A program made the position numbers and the translations under genes. Under the pieces are notes generated by a model that saw only the letters and a list, made by a program, of their open reading frames with translations, searched no databases and was not told the origin of the DNA. Below, one piece after another: positions 32,751 through 41,049 of a stretch of DNA of 51,768 bases. This DNA comes from Burkholderiales bacterium (GTDB lineage Bacteria > Pseudomonadota > Gammaproteobacteria > Burkholderiales > SG8-41), in contig JAUXMZ010000077.1 in assembly GCA_030683105.1 (NCBI GenBank), positions 1 to 51,768 on the forward strand, read 5' to 3'. Numbering within the stretch: position 1 is the first letter of the stretch; each line of letters begins with the position of its first letter.

Positions 32751-34154
32751 ATGAGCCATTCGCCGCCCCCGCTGATGGCAAACGCCACCCGCGATCTCGC
32801 CCGCTTTGGCGCCGCACTCCAGTATGAGGACATCCCCGCGGCGGTCATAGAGCGAATCAAGCTCAGCATTCTCGACAGCATAGGCTGTTGTCTTTTCGGC
32901 GCAACCCTGCCGTGGACCCGCAAGGTTGCGGCGCTCGTCGAAGGCGAGGGGGCGCAACCGGTCGCGTCCCTGATGGGCTTCGGCAGGAAAAGCTCCGTAT
33001 CGCTCGCCGTGCTGGTGAACAGCACCGCGGGGCACGCTTTCGAGCTGGACGATATCCACAAGGAATCCATCGTGCATGCCGGATCGCTGGCGACGCCGGT
33101 GGCGCTGGCGCTGGCGGAGCAGAGTGGTGCCATGACGGGGCGGAACGTGATCACCGCCATGGTCGCAGGCTACGAAGTGGGCCATCGCGTTGGCAATGCG
33201 GCCACCATGAGCCTGTTTTTTCGCGGTTTTCATCCTCAGGGCACGTCGGGCGTGTTCGTGGCCGCGGCGACTGCGGCGCGCGCGCTGCAACTGGACGCCA
33301 GCCAGTTCCAGCATGCGCTCGGCATCGCCGGGTCCCAGGCGGGCGGGCTGATGGCCGCACAGGAAGGCGCGATGGTGAAGCGCTTTCACAGCGGGCGCGC
33401 GGCGCAAAGCGGTGTCTACTCGGCGCTGCTCGCGAAGCTGGGCTTTACCGGCATTACCGACGTCCTCGAAGCGCCCTATGGTGGATTCCTCAGTACGCTC
33501 TCCGACCAGCCCAATCCGTCCCGCCTTACCGCCGGACTGGGCGAGACCTGGGAGACGCTGCAGGTGGGCTACAAGCCGCACGCCAGCGTCACCAGCATCC
33601 ACACGGCGCTCGACGCGCTCGCGGATATCATGCGCGAGCATGGGCTTAAAGCGGATGACATTCGCGCAGTCGAAGCCGGACTGAGCCCCATGACATATTT
33701 GCACTGTGCCTGGGAATACAAGGCACAGGGCGTCACGGCGGCGCAGATGAATTTGTACTACGGGCTTGCCGTCATCGCGCTCGACGGCATGGCGTTCACC
33801 CGCCAGTACCGCGAGGACAGGCTGCGCGACCCGCGGATCATCGATTTCATCCAGCGCATCACTGCCTGCGTCGATCCGGAGATCGAGAGCATGGGCGCTG
33901 CGTTCCGGCATGCGGCGCGGGTAAAGGTCACCGCGCGCGACGGGCGAGTCTTCGAGACGCTGGCGCTGGACCGCCGCGGCAGCCCGGAGAACCCGCTTGC
34001 GCCCGCAGACATCGAGCACAAATTCAGCAACGTAGTGGTGGACTGCATCGACGGCGCGCGCGCCGCGCGCATCGTGCAACTCGTGCGCGATCTCGAGCGC
34101 CTCGATACGCTGAGTGAGCTGATCGGGCTGGTTGCCGCGCCGGTGGAGATATGA
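32751..34154 (+). CDS. MmgE/PrpD family protein
   Basis: A 467-residue protein of the MmgE/PrpD family (2-methylcitrate dehydratase and cis-aconitate decarboxylase relatives). Typical blocks are ERIKLSILDSIGCCLFGA, NSTAGHAFELDDIHKESIVHAG, ITAMVAGYEVGHRVG, GFHPQGTSGVFVAAATAARAL, and GIAGSQAGGLMAAQ followed by KRFHSGRAAQSG; the C-terminal domain has YKPHASVTSIHTALDAL. The His and Lys residues of these blocks form the known active-site region. It is cytoplasmic and operonic with the preceding Bug protein. The exact substrate is not given by sequence. Confidence 0.94.
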   Translation: MSHSPPPLMANATRDLARFGAALQYEDIPAAVIERIKLSILDSIGCCLFGATLPWTRKVAALVEGEGAQPVASLMGFGRKSSVSLAVLVNSTAGHAFELDDIHKESIVHAGSLATPVALALAEQSGAMTGRNVITAMVAGYEVGHRVGNAATMSLFFRGFHPQGTSGVFVAAATAARALQLDASQFQHALGIAGSQAGGLMAAQEGAMVKRFHSGRAAQSGVYSALLAKLGFTGITDVLEAPYGGFLSTLSDQPNPSRLTAGLGETWETLQVGYKPHASVTSIHTALDALADIMREHGLKADDIRAVEAGLSPMTYLHCAWEYKAQGVTAAQMNLYYGLAVIALDGMAFTRQYREDRLRDPRIIDFIQRITACVDPEIESMGAAFRHAARVKVTARDGRVFETLALDRRGSPENPLAPADIEHKFSNVVVDCIDGARAARIVQLVRDLERLDTLSELIGLVAAPVEI

Positions 34155-34191
34155 AGGAAACCAAAATCAGAATCAAGAACTGAAAAACTTT

Positions 34192-34308
34192 AGCCACAGA
34201 GGGCACAGAGTTCACAGAGAAACCCATTGGAATGATTCCTAAACAATCAGATACGAACCGTGTTTCGTAGTTTGTTTTTCCTCTGTGACCTCTGTGATCT
34301 CTGTGGCT
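34192..34308. repeat. Inverted repeat of CACAGAG units
   Basis: The left arm (34192-34220) carries CACAGAG three times at 9-base steps; the right arm (34281-34308) carries CTCTGTG/CTGTGG in mirror order, ending GTGGCT against AGCCAC. It could fold into a long hairpin with a 60-base loop. It lies between the convergent MmgE/PrpD and carboxymuconolactone-decarboxylase-family genes. No gene lies in this gap. Confidence 0.85.
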
Positions 34309-34346
34309 TGATATTTGGTTTTGTTTTACATGGGTTTTAAAGAGGG

Positions 34347-34937
34347 CTAGTTCGGGAAAAACGGCAGCGGCAGCGGCTTTCCGGCAGGCAGCGCGGTGCG
34401 CGCAACGTTGAGGATGATTGCCAGCATCCCGTAGTAGCCGGCTATCGCGAGTAAATCCACCAGCCCCTGCTCGCCGAATTTTTCCACCGCCCGGGCATAG
34501 GTCGCATCGCACACGCTCTTGTTGTGCAGCGTCTCGGTCAGCAGGTCGTAGACGATTTCCTCGTCGCCGGCCATGCCGGCCGGGCGGCGGCCTTCTGCAA
34601 TGGCTTGCGCGATGGCGGGGTCGAGGCCGGCTTTCATCGCATGCGCGTGATGCGCGTTCCATTCGTACTGCTGGCTGTGGTGGCGCGCGGCGATCAGCGT
34701 CGCCATCTCGGCGGTGCGCCGGTCGAGCGGCGAGCGGTAGCGCAGGTATTCCCCGACTTTCTGGACCGGGCTCGCGAGTTCCGGGCTGCGCAGCAGCGCG
34801 ATGAACGGGCCGCGCAGTTCGCCGCGCGGGCCGGCGGCGATTTCAGCGGCGACCTTTCTTTGCGCCTCGGTCATGTTCTCCGGCGCAATGCGCGGCAGAC
34901 GTTCGGGTCGGGGCGTGTCGGGGTGATCGGCGGCCAT
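34347..34937 (-). CDS. Carboxymuconolactone decarboxylase family protein
   Basis: A 196-residue all-helical protein of the CMD/AhpD-like family. The conserved core is RRTAEMATLIAARHHSQQYEWNAHHAHAMKAGLD, with Glu-Trp-x-x-His, and VEKFGEQGLVDLLAIAGYYGMLAIILN. There is no CxxC, so it is not a peroxidase of the AhpD type; decarboxylase, lactonase or uncharacterised roles remain. Cytoplasmic. It is convergent with the MmgE/PrpD gene and divergent from a small hypothetical gene. Confidence 0.9.
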   Translation of the reverse strand: MAADHPDTPRPERLPRIAPENMTEAQRKVAAEIAAGPRGELRGPFIALLRSPELASPVQKVGEYLRYRSPLDRRTAEMATLIAARHHSQQYEWNAHHAHAMKAGLDPAIAQAIAEGRRPAGMAGDEEIVYDLLTETLHNKSVCDATYARAVEKFGEQGLVDLLAIAGYYGMLAIILNVARTALPAGKPLPLPFFPN

Positions 34938-35110
34938 GCGGCTCTCCGTTGGACGAAAAACAGCATGGTGCCTGCCCTGGAGCGCTCAGTCCAGAGCGGG
35001 ACGGCGCAATTAATCGCTGCCCAAAGTGCAGACGGCGATTATTTGCGGCGGGCAGGAGGTAGAATAAGCTCTGTCAACACCACGCTCACAGGCATGACAA
35101 GAGACCTATT

Positions 35111-35356
35111 ATGTCCGATCCGGATCTTGCTAATCTGAAACCCCTGCTCGAAGCGCACGGGAAATTTGCAAGGTCGATAAGCCGCGATGCGCCGGGATAC
35201 GATATTGCACGGCAAATGCTGGCCATCATTGCCGATGCCGAGAGCAACCTGCACCCGTCGCCGGATTCGACCGCCAATTATGTGCCGAACCGGCAGATCA
35301 TTGTAGATTTGACCCTGTTGCGCAGCCAGATTGAACAGCTCGCGCGCAAAAACTGA
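35111..35356 (+). CDS. Small hypothetical protein upstream of a TctC gene
   Basis: An 81-residue acidic, mostly helical protein without signal peptide or recognised domain. It starts 15 bases after AAGAGA and ends 15 bases before the next TctC gene, on the same strand, which suggests co-transcription. Codon use is like that of its neighbours. Not recognised as any family. Confidence 0.5.
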   Translation: MSDPDLANLKPLLEAHGKFARSISRDAPGYDIARQMLAIIADAESNLHPSPDSTANYVPNRQIIVDLTLLRSQIEQLARKN

Positions 35357-35371
35357 CCAGAGGAGAAAAGC

Positions 35372-36358
35372 ATGGGAAAAACCACGGGCTGGCGCTGTTT
35401 TCTCAACATCCTGATCGCGCTGGGCGTGCTCGCGGCACTGCCCGCGGCCGCGCAAAGCGTGAACTGGCCGACCAAGCCGGTACGGTTCATCGTCCCGTTC
35501 CCGCCGGGCGGCACCGTCGATCCCCTGGCGCGCCAGTTGGGCGCGCGACTCAGCGCCGCTCTCGGCCAGCAGTTCATCGTCGACAATCGCACCGGTGGCT
35601 CGGGCTCGATCGGCACCGCCATCGCCGCCAAGGCCAACCCGGATGGCTACACCTATCTCTTCGTCTTCGATACGCACGCAGTCAATCCATCGCTGATACT
35701 GAACCTGCCGTTCGACACGGTGAAGGACCTTGCGCCGGTGATGCTGGTGGGTACTGCGCCCATGGCCTACGTGACCCATCCCGCCAAGCCCTACAAAAAT
35801 TTCGGCGATGTGATCGCGGCGGCCAAGGCGAAGCCGGATACGGTGACCTACGGCACGGTCGGCAGCGGCAGCCTCGGGCACCTGACGACCACGCTGTTGC
35901 AGCACAGCGGCGGCTTCAAGCTGGTGCACGTGCCGTTCAAGGGCGGCGGGCCGATGTCAACGAATGTGCTGGGTGGCCAGATCGATCTGGGCATCGGCAC
36001 GGTTGCACTGCTTGCGCCGTTCGTGAGCAGCGGCAGGCTGCGCGCAGTCGCCGTCACCGGTGACAAGCGCTCTCAGGCCATGCCGGATGTGCCGGCGCTC
36101 GCGGAGCAGGGCTTTCCCGGCTTTTCAGCCCTGGCCTGGTGGGGGATATTCGCGCCGGCCGGCACGCCCAAGCCCATACTCAACAAGATTCATGCCGAGC
36201 TTACCAAGACATTCGATCAGCCGCTGCGCAAACAGCTTACTGAACAACTCGGCATGGATCTCGCCGTGAGCACGCCCGAAGCGTTGCAGAAATGGACGGT
36301 GGGTGAGATCGCGCGCTGGGGCAAAGTCGTGCGCGAAAACAATATCCGCGCGGATTGA
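35372..36358 (+). CDS. TctC/Bug-family substrate-binding protein
   Basis: A 328-residue exported binding protein. Signal peptide about residues 1-28 (LNILIALGVLAALPAAAQ), then WPTKPVRFIVPFPPGGTVDP, GQQFIVDNRTGGSGSIG, NPDGYTYL, HVPFKGGGPMS and FAPAGTPKPIL. A GAGGAG ribosome site precedes ATG 35372. It follows a small hypothetical gene; no enzyme gene is adjacent on the same strand, so the ligand is obscure. An inverted repeat of GCCGATGAAC units begins 30 bases after its stop. Confidence 0.94.
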   Translation: MGKTTGWRCFLNILIALGVLAALPAAAQSVNWPTKPVRFIVPFPPGGTVDPLARQLGARLSAALGQQFIVDNRTGGSGSIGTAIAAKANPDGYTYLFVFDTHAVNPSLILNLPFDTVKDLAPVMLVGTAPMAYVTHPAKPYKNFGDVIAAAKAKPDTVTYGTVGSGSLGHLTTTLLQHSGGFKLVHVPFKGGGPMSTNVLGGQIDLGIGTVALLAPFVSSGRLRAVAVTGDKRSQAMPDVPALAEQGFPGFSALAWWGIFAPAGTPKPILNKIHAELTKTFDQPLRKQLTEQLGMDLAVSTPEALQKWTVGEIARWGKVVRENNIRAD

Positions 36359-36387
36359 ATTAAAAGCCGTAACAAAATCTAAAAATC

Positions 36388-36549
36388 AGCCGCCGATGAA
36401 CGCCGATGAACGCCGATAAACTCGGATAAGACCTAGAGCGAAAAACCATAGACAGGATTAACAAGATTTACATGATTTATTAGATGTTTTTTGTTCAATC
36501 CTGCCCATTTTCTTTTTCATCGGCGTTTATCGGCGTTCATCGGCGGTTA
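36388..36549. repeat. Long inverted repeat built from GCCGATGAAC units (copy 2)
   Basis: The left arm (36388-36420) has three CGCCGAT units with GAAC or AAAC spacers; the right arm (36517-36549) is its reverse complement at 30 of 33 positions. The central 96 bases are AT-rich and carry no gene. Structure and position (just after a TctC gene) match copy 1 at 18352-18504. Confidence 0.9.
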
Positions 36550-36629
36550 CATCGATCTTGGTCTTTTTGAAATGCGCTCTAAGTGGGGACCAGGCCGCTG
36601 ACCGCTGGTGCGGCTTGCGGGTCTGATCA

Positions 36630-37505
36630 CTACGTCTGCTGCATTCTTTTAACCCGTGCCTCGCGAACGGCGATGTAAACACCGCTGCCGATTACGATGG
36701 CAATTCCCAGAAACGTCCAGATATCGGGAAACTCGCCGAGCATGAACAATCCGAACAAGGTGGCGGAAATAATCGCGCTATATTGAAACGGGGCGACCAC
36801 CGATGCCGGTGCATATTCGAAGGACGCCATAAGAAATCCTTGTCCCACCAGGGCGCATAAGACAAAACTCGTAATCAACGGGACATCCGCCATCCTGGGC
36901 GCGACCCACACGGCAGGCATGACAAACGACAGCAGCACGGCGCCTATGATCACCGAGTGCGCCAGCGCAACGATGGCCGGCGTCCCGGCCGCCAGTTTCC
37001 GGTTGTAGATGTAAAAAAAACCGATGATGATCCCGCCGGCAACAGCGATCAGATAGCCCTGGTTGAAGGCATCAAGATCGGGACGCAGTATGAGAAATAC
37101 GCCCATAAAGCCGATGATGATGGCTGCCCACCGGCGCCAGTCCACGGCTTCGTTCAACAAGAAGGGGGAAAGTGCCGCCACGACCAGCGGTGCCAGAAAA
37201 AATATGGACGTCGTGCTCGCCAGGGGGATGTAGAGCACGGCCCAGTAAAAAAATCCTACGCCGGTCACAGCGAATATCCCGCGCAGGATCTGCAAACCCA
37301 GCGGACGGGGCCATAACATCGCGAGCCCGTACCGATAAATGATCACCGGCGCCAGTATCAGATAAACCAGGCAGAATTGCGCCCAGATGATTTCAACCGG
37401 CGAGTAGGTGGCCCCTAAAATTTTCGACATGCCGTCCTTGATGGGCAGGAAGGTCATGGCGGCGATCATTAATGCAATGCCGCGAAGGGGGCGGTGAGCG
37501 ATCAT
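36630..37505 (-). CDS. EamA-family (DMT superfamily) transporter
   Basis: A 291-residue membrane protein with 10 predicted helices in two EamA halves: MIAAMTFLPIKDGMSKILG and the RGIFAVTGVGFFYWAVLYIPLAST stretch in the first, and APFQYSAIISATLFGLFMLGE in the second. The ending is charged (REARVKRMQ). Such carriers export or import amino acids, nucleotides or other metabolites; the direction and substrate cannot be read. It is upstream, on the same strand, of a ModA-like gene 90 bases beyond its stop side; a link is uncertain. Confidence 0.9.
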   Translation of the reverse strand: MIAHRPLRGIALMIAAMTFLPIKDGMSKILGATYSPVEIIWAQFCLVYLILAPVIIYRYGLAMLWPRPLGLQILRGIFAVTGVGFFYWAVLYIPLASTTSIFFLAPLVVAALSPFLLNEAVDWRRWAAIIIGFMGVFLILRPDLDAFNQGYLIAVAGGIIIGFFYIYNRKLAAGTPAIVALAHSVIIGAVLLSFVMPAVWVAPRMADVPLITSFVLCALVGQGFLMASFEYAPASVVAPFQYSAIISATLFGLFMLGEFPDIWTFLGIAIVIGSGVYIAVREARVKRMQQT

Positions 37506-37595
37506 GGTAATGTCTTCTTCATAAGCGTTCTCAGGGGCCCGCGCGCGGCGTTTGCAGCAGCGGTTCTAAACGCACGGATCCCGGGGACCTGCGGC

Positions 37596-38282
37596 TCACG
37601 GCGTGTTGAAGCCCCCCGTTTTCAATGCGTTCACAGCGGCAGGCGTGGTCAGGAATTGAATAAAGGATTTTGCCGTATCGGCGCACTGTGTGCCGGTGAG
37701 TATGGCGGTTGCAAAGGTGTTGACCTGCTGCAGTTCGGGCGGGAAGGGCCCGGCCAGTTCGAAGCCTTTGACGGCGAAGATTTCAGGCAGCATTTGCACG
37801 CCGAGTTCGGCCTCGCCCCGCACCACGAGTTCTCCAACGAGACCACCCGGAATCACCCTGAACTTGGGCTGCAGTTGATCGGCGATGCCGAGGCGCTTTA
37901 TCACCTCCTCGAAATGCATGCCGCTTTGACCGAGCGTGGTGTAGGTGATCGATTTCGCTGCCAGCAGCGCGCGCGTGAAGGCCTGCACCGAGCTGATGTC
38001 GGGTTTGGGTGCGCCAGCGCGCAAGCCCAGGCCGATCAGCGTGCTGCCGAGTTCGACGCGGCTGCCAGGCACGATCCTGCCCTGTTTCGTCAGTTCATCG
38101 ATTCCGGGCCCGGTCGCAATGACCATATCGGCCGTTTCGCCATTCTGGATGCGGCTGAGCGTCTGATTGGTGGTGGACCAGCCGATTGAAAGCGTGTTGC
38201 CGCTCGTGTGCTCGAATGTTGTGATGAGCTCGGACATCGCCGAGCGCATGGCGTTGGTGGAAAATATGTTCAATGTGGTCAT
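37596..38282 (-). CDS. ModA-like (type 2) solute-binding protein lacking a clear signal peptide
   Basis: A 228-residue protein resembling the periplasmic molybdate-binding ModA fold: LNIFSTNAMRSAMSELITTFE, GETADMVIATGPGIDELTKQG, LGLRAGAPKPDISSVQAFTRALL, GQSGMHFEEVIKRLGI and QVNTFATAILTG. At ATG 38282 it begins directly with the mature fold, so export is unexplained. The frame stays open upstream and reads a hydrophobic run (FFIILFPAA) just before this ATG, but I see no start codon in that stretch. Either an unusual start exists or the protein is cytosolic. No ModB/ModC genes are nearby, and molybdate binding is not implied. Confidence 0.75.
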   Translation of the reverse strand: MTTLNIFSTNAMRSAMSELITTFEHTSGNTLSIGWSTTNQTLSRIQNGETADMVIATGPGIDELTKQGRIVPGSRVELGSTLIGLGLRAGAPKPDISSVQAFTRALLAAKSITYTTLGQSGMHFEEVIKRLGIADQLQPKFRVIPGGLVGELVVRGEAELGVQMLPEIFAVKGFELAGPFPPELQQVNTFATAILTGTQCADTAKSFIQFLTTPAAVNALKTGGFNTP

Positions 38283-38512
38283 GGCTGCCGGAAAAAGAAT
38301 GATGAAAAAATGAATGACGGTGACGGGATGTCGCGCAAACCCGCCGGCTGAATTTTTTAGCCGGTGCAGATTGGGCGTTGGCCAGGGTATATTATAACTA
38401 TTTGATTATTATATATATTATTAATAACGTCTTTGAGCCAACATTATTCCGATTGCAGCCCGGTATTTTGCACTAAAACTGCCGCCACGGCGATGCTGCC
38501 CGGGGTTCCCCG

Positions 38513-39742
38513 TCATGTGGTTTGCGCAGCGAGCGCGCGCCTGCGCATGCGCGCGAGCACGACGGACAGCGCAACACCGACGAGGCAGATGCCGCTGATC
38601 CCGACGAAACCCCAGGTGAAGCTCCCGGTATGGTCTTTGATCACCCCCAGTGTGTAGGCGGTCAGAAAGCCGCCGATGTTGGCGAACAGATTGCTGAAAC
38701 CGGTCGCTGTGCCCGCAATGCGCGGCCCCAGCACTTCCACCGGGACGAGAAACAGCGGCCCGAAATAAAACTGGAGAAAGATCGAACTCACAGCGATGAC
38801 GAGCAGCAGCAGCGGGATCGATTCAGTCAACACCAGCAGCGTCGAGGTGCAGGCGAGGATGGCCAGCGCGCCGCCGATTACGAGCGGCGGATTCTTCAGG
38901 CGGTCGGATACGTAGCCGCCGATCGTGTTCGACGGCGCCGTGAATGCGGCGCTCATCGCGATCACCAGGCCCGCGGTCTGCACCGACAGTCCGCGGTCGG
39001 CTACGAGCAGCGACGGCAGCCAGAAATTGAAGCTCGTGACCACCGAGAAGCGCACGAACTGCAGGCCGCTGCAGACCCACATGATGGGGAAGCGGAACAG
39101 CTGGAAAAGGTCGGACAGCGCGACGTGCTGCTGCGACGGGGCGCGTGGTTTTTCCCTGGCGTAGGCCTTGTAGAGAAATGCCGCGCCGATTCCCAGCGCG
39201 GCAAACATCATGAACGCGGCGCGCCAGCCGTACAGTGAAGTGAGCAGCGGGCCCCCGAGGGAGAGCACAATGGTGCCGGCGAAGCCGCCCAGCATATACA
39301 GGCTCATGGCGGTGGCGCGGCGCTGCGGCGGGAACCACGACGCCAGCAGCGCGAGACCGGGTGCGAACATCAGCGCGCGGAAAGCGCCGGCGACGAACTG
39401 CGAGAGCATTGCCAGCCAGAAGGTGTGGATCAGCCCGAAGCACATCGATAGCGCCGACCACCCGAGCAGGCCGATGAAAAACAGGCGCCCGGGGCCGAGA
39501 CGGTCGCTGAGAAAGCCCGCCGGGATTTGCCCGAGCGCGTAACTTAACGTCACCGCGGCCGAAAGCATGCCGGCCTGGGTGAAGCTGATCTGCAGGTCCT
39601 CGCGGATCAGCGGCAGCAGCAGGGGGATGGCACTGAAGGTGATGCCGTGGACGATCTGGCAGAAGACGACCAGCGATACTGTGTTGACACCGTCGCGCGG
39701 CATTGCGCTTGTGGCCGCCGGAGTGTTCGGATTGGTGCTCAT
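38513..39742 (-). CDS. MFS transporter (ACS-like anion/carboxylate family)
   Basis: A 409-residue protein with 12 membrane segments. GFLSDRLGPGRLFFIGLLGWS (near residue 77) is the loop 2-3 signature and GGYVSDRLKNPPLVIG its partner in the second half. ASWFPPQRRATAMSLYMLGGFAG (near 135) resembles anion:cation symporters that import organic acids. The C-terminus is very basic (RMRRRALAAQ). It ends near the AT-rich promoter region of the ModA-like gene. The substrate is unknown; given the neighbours, a carboxylate is likely (inference). Confidence 0.92.
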   Translation of the reverse strand: MSTNPNTPAATSAMPRDGVNTVSLVVFCQIVHGITFSAIPLLLPLIREDLQISFTQAGMLSAAVTLSYALGQIPAGFLSDRLGPGRLFFIGLLGWSALSMCFGLIHTFWLAMLSQFVAGAFRALMFAPGLALLASWFPPQRRATAMSLYMLGGFAGTIVLSLGGPLLTSLYGWRAAFMMFAALGIGAAFLYKAYAREKPRAPSQQHVALSDLFQLFRFPIMWVCSGLQFVRFSVVTSFNFWLPSLLVADRGLSVQTAGLVIAMSAAFTAPSNTIGGYVSDRLKNPPLVIGGALAILACTSTLLVLTESIPLLLLVIAVSSIFLQFYFGPLFLVPVEVLGPRIAGTATGFSNLFANIGGFLTAYTLGVIKDHTGSFTWGFVGISGICLVGVALSVVLARMRRRALAAQTT

Positions 39743-39891
39743 GCGGATGGGCGGGCGTCAGGACACACGGCCCGACTGTAGCATCAGCGTGTGCGCCGGT
39801 AATTGCTTTACATCAATTATCCGCTGGGCCCGCAGCGCGGGATCGGTTTCAAATCTCCGCTTACCGCTTACCGCGCTAGCGATTCAGCAAC

Positions 39892-40185
39892 CTACACGCC
39901 TTCGGTGATCCTCATATCCCGTTCCACGGAGTCCTTGCCCAGCACCTTCAGCGCTTCCTGGTAGGCGGGGCTGTCGTGTGTGGCGGTTGCCTGCGCCACG
40001 CTGTCGAACTCGATCACGACCACGCGCTGGGCAAGTCCTGCTTCATAGGTTTTCGCAGGGACGCCGCGGACCAGAAACCGTCCGCCGCCGGCCTGGACCG
40101 CGGGGCCGGCAAGCTTCGCATATGCGGCGAGGGCATCGGGGTTTTTGATCGAGCGGTAGAACGCAATCCAGTAAGCCTTGGCCAT
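39892..40185 (-). CDS. DUF1330 family protein
   Basis: A 97-residue DUF1330 protein with a dimeric ferredoxin-like fold: KAYWIAFYRSIKNPDALAAYAKL, GGRFLVRGVPAKTYEAGLAQR, VVVIEFDSVAQATA and SPAYQEALKVLG are the family pattern. The function is unknown. ATG 40185 is chosen since the protein starts there by homology; upstream the frame runs through a heptamer repeat and reads as junk. It is separated from the lectin-like gene by the repeat. Confidence 0.88.
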   Translation of the reverse strand: MAKAYWIAFYRSIKNPDALAAYAKLAGPAVQAGGGRFLVRGVPAKTYEAGLAQRVVVIEFDSVAQATATHDSPAYQEALKVLGKDSVERDMRITEGV

Positions 40186-40200
40186 GATTTTCCTCTGAAA

Positions 40201-40231
40201 GTGAAGAGTGAAGAGTGAAGAGTGAAGAGTG
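40201..40231. repeat. Heptamer tandem repeat GTGAAGA x4.4
   Basis: Four full GTGAAGA units from 40201 to 40228 plus three bases, ending 16 bases upstream of the minus-strand DUF1330 start codon, in its leader. The unit length matches the arrays at 43832 and 49643. Confidence 0.85.
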
Positions 40232-40276
40232 ACGCTCTTAATTAAAAAAAACCGAGGGCCGCGGCCGGATTTGGCG

Positions 40277-40936
40277 TTATTTAGCTGCAAAGCAGTATAG
40301 CATTCCCGCACCGCCCGAAGCGCGCAGGTTGTCCTGGCTGCAGCCGCGCGAGAGATGCGAGGAATTCCAGGAACGGGAAGGCTCATCGTCCTTCAGGCCC
40401 CAACGGTCGTGGTGGCCGACCTGCGCCGAACCTTCTCCGCTTTTGGTCCAGTTGCCGCAGGTCGTATCCTTGCCGCTCGGATACGCTGTGCCATCCGGTT
40501 GCGAGCCGGTAAGGATGTCGTGCATGTTGGGCGATTCAGCGCGGCCGTTGACGCGCTCGCCTTTCTCGGTCAGGGCTGTCATCCGGCTGATATTGTTGAT
40601 GCCGTGCAGTTCAGCGACATTGCGTGCGATGAGCCTGCCCTGCGCGTTATGCCACGGGCCCTTGCCGATGCGCTCGCGCGCGTTGACGGCGGGCCGGCCG
40701 TCGGCGGCGCTCGTGCTCAGATAGGCGCGCCATGTGCGCTTGCCTGCGCCTGCTGCGCTGGCGAGCGTCTGGCAGAGCTTGTCCGCGCCTGCCAGTCCGC
40801 CAAGGTCAGCGCCTTTGCCGGTACCGGCACTGGTGATAAAAAACGTCATCACTGAGGGTTCTGCCTGCACGCCCCAGCTCAATCCCAGCGCCAGGAGTGC
40901 GGCCGGTGCGAGCATAGTCCAACTTGTCTTGTTCAT
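40277..40936 (-). CDS. Secreted lectin-like protein
   Basis: A 219-residue exported protein with a signal peptide (about residues 1-25: ALLALGLSWGVQA). The mature part has the conserved pattern of bacterial 'lectin' annotations in the collagen-XV/endostatin-like group: FFITSAGTGKGADLGGLAGAD with LCQTLA, RTWRAYLST, VNARERIGKGPWHNAQGRLI, MHDILTGSQPDGTAYP, TCGNWTKSGEGSAQVGHHD and SSHLSRGCSQDNL. Four Cys may form two disulfides. A GGAGG ribosome site stands before ATG 40936. The ligand is unknown, and it has no functional link to its neighbours. Confidence 0.8.
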   Translation of the reverse strand: MNKTSWTMLAPAALLALGLSWGVQAEPSVMTFFITSAGTGKGADLGGLAGADKLCQTLASAAGAGKRTWRAYLSTSAADGRPAVNARERIGKGPWHNAQGRLIARNVAELHGINNISRMTALTEKGERVNGRAESPNMHDILTGSQPDGTAYPSGKDTTCGNWTKSGEGSAQVGHHDRWGLKDDEPSRSWNSSHLSRGCSQDNLRASGGAGMLYCFAAK

Positions 40937-41049
40937 TTCACCCCTCCAGAGAAAAGTTCGTGCCGTGGACAGGCGGGGTGCCATGGCCCGGGCGACGACA
41001 TTATAAACAGTAGACCAGCCTGGTTTATTCCGGACTGTCGATGCCCGGT

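Noticed and set aside
32697-34079. 460-codon minus-strand frame over the MmgE/PrpD gene
   Set aside because: Shadow in GC-rich coding sequence.
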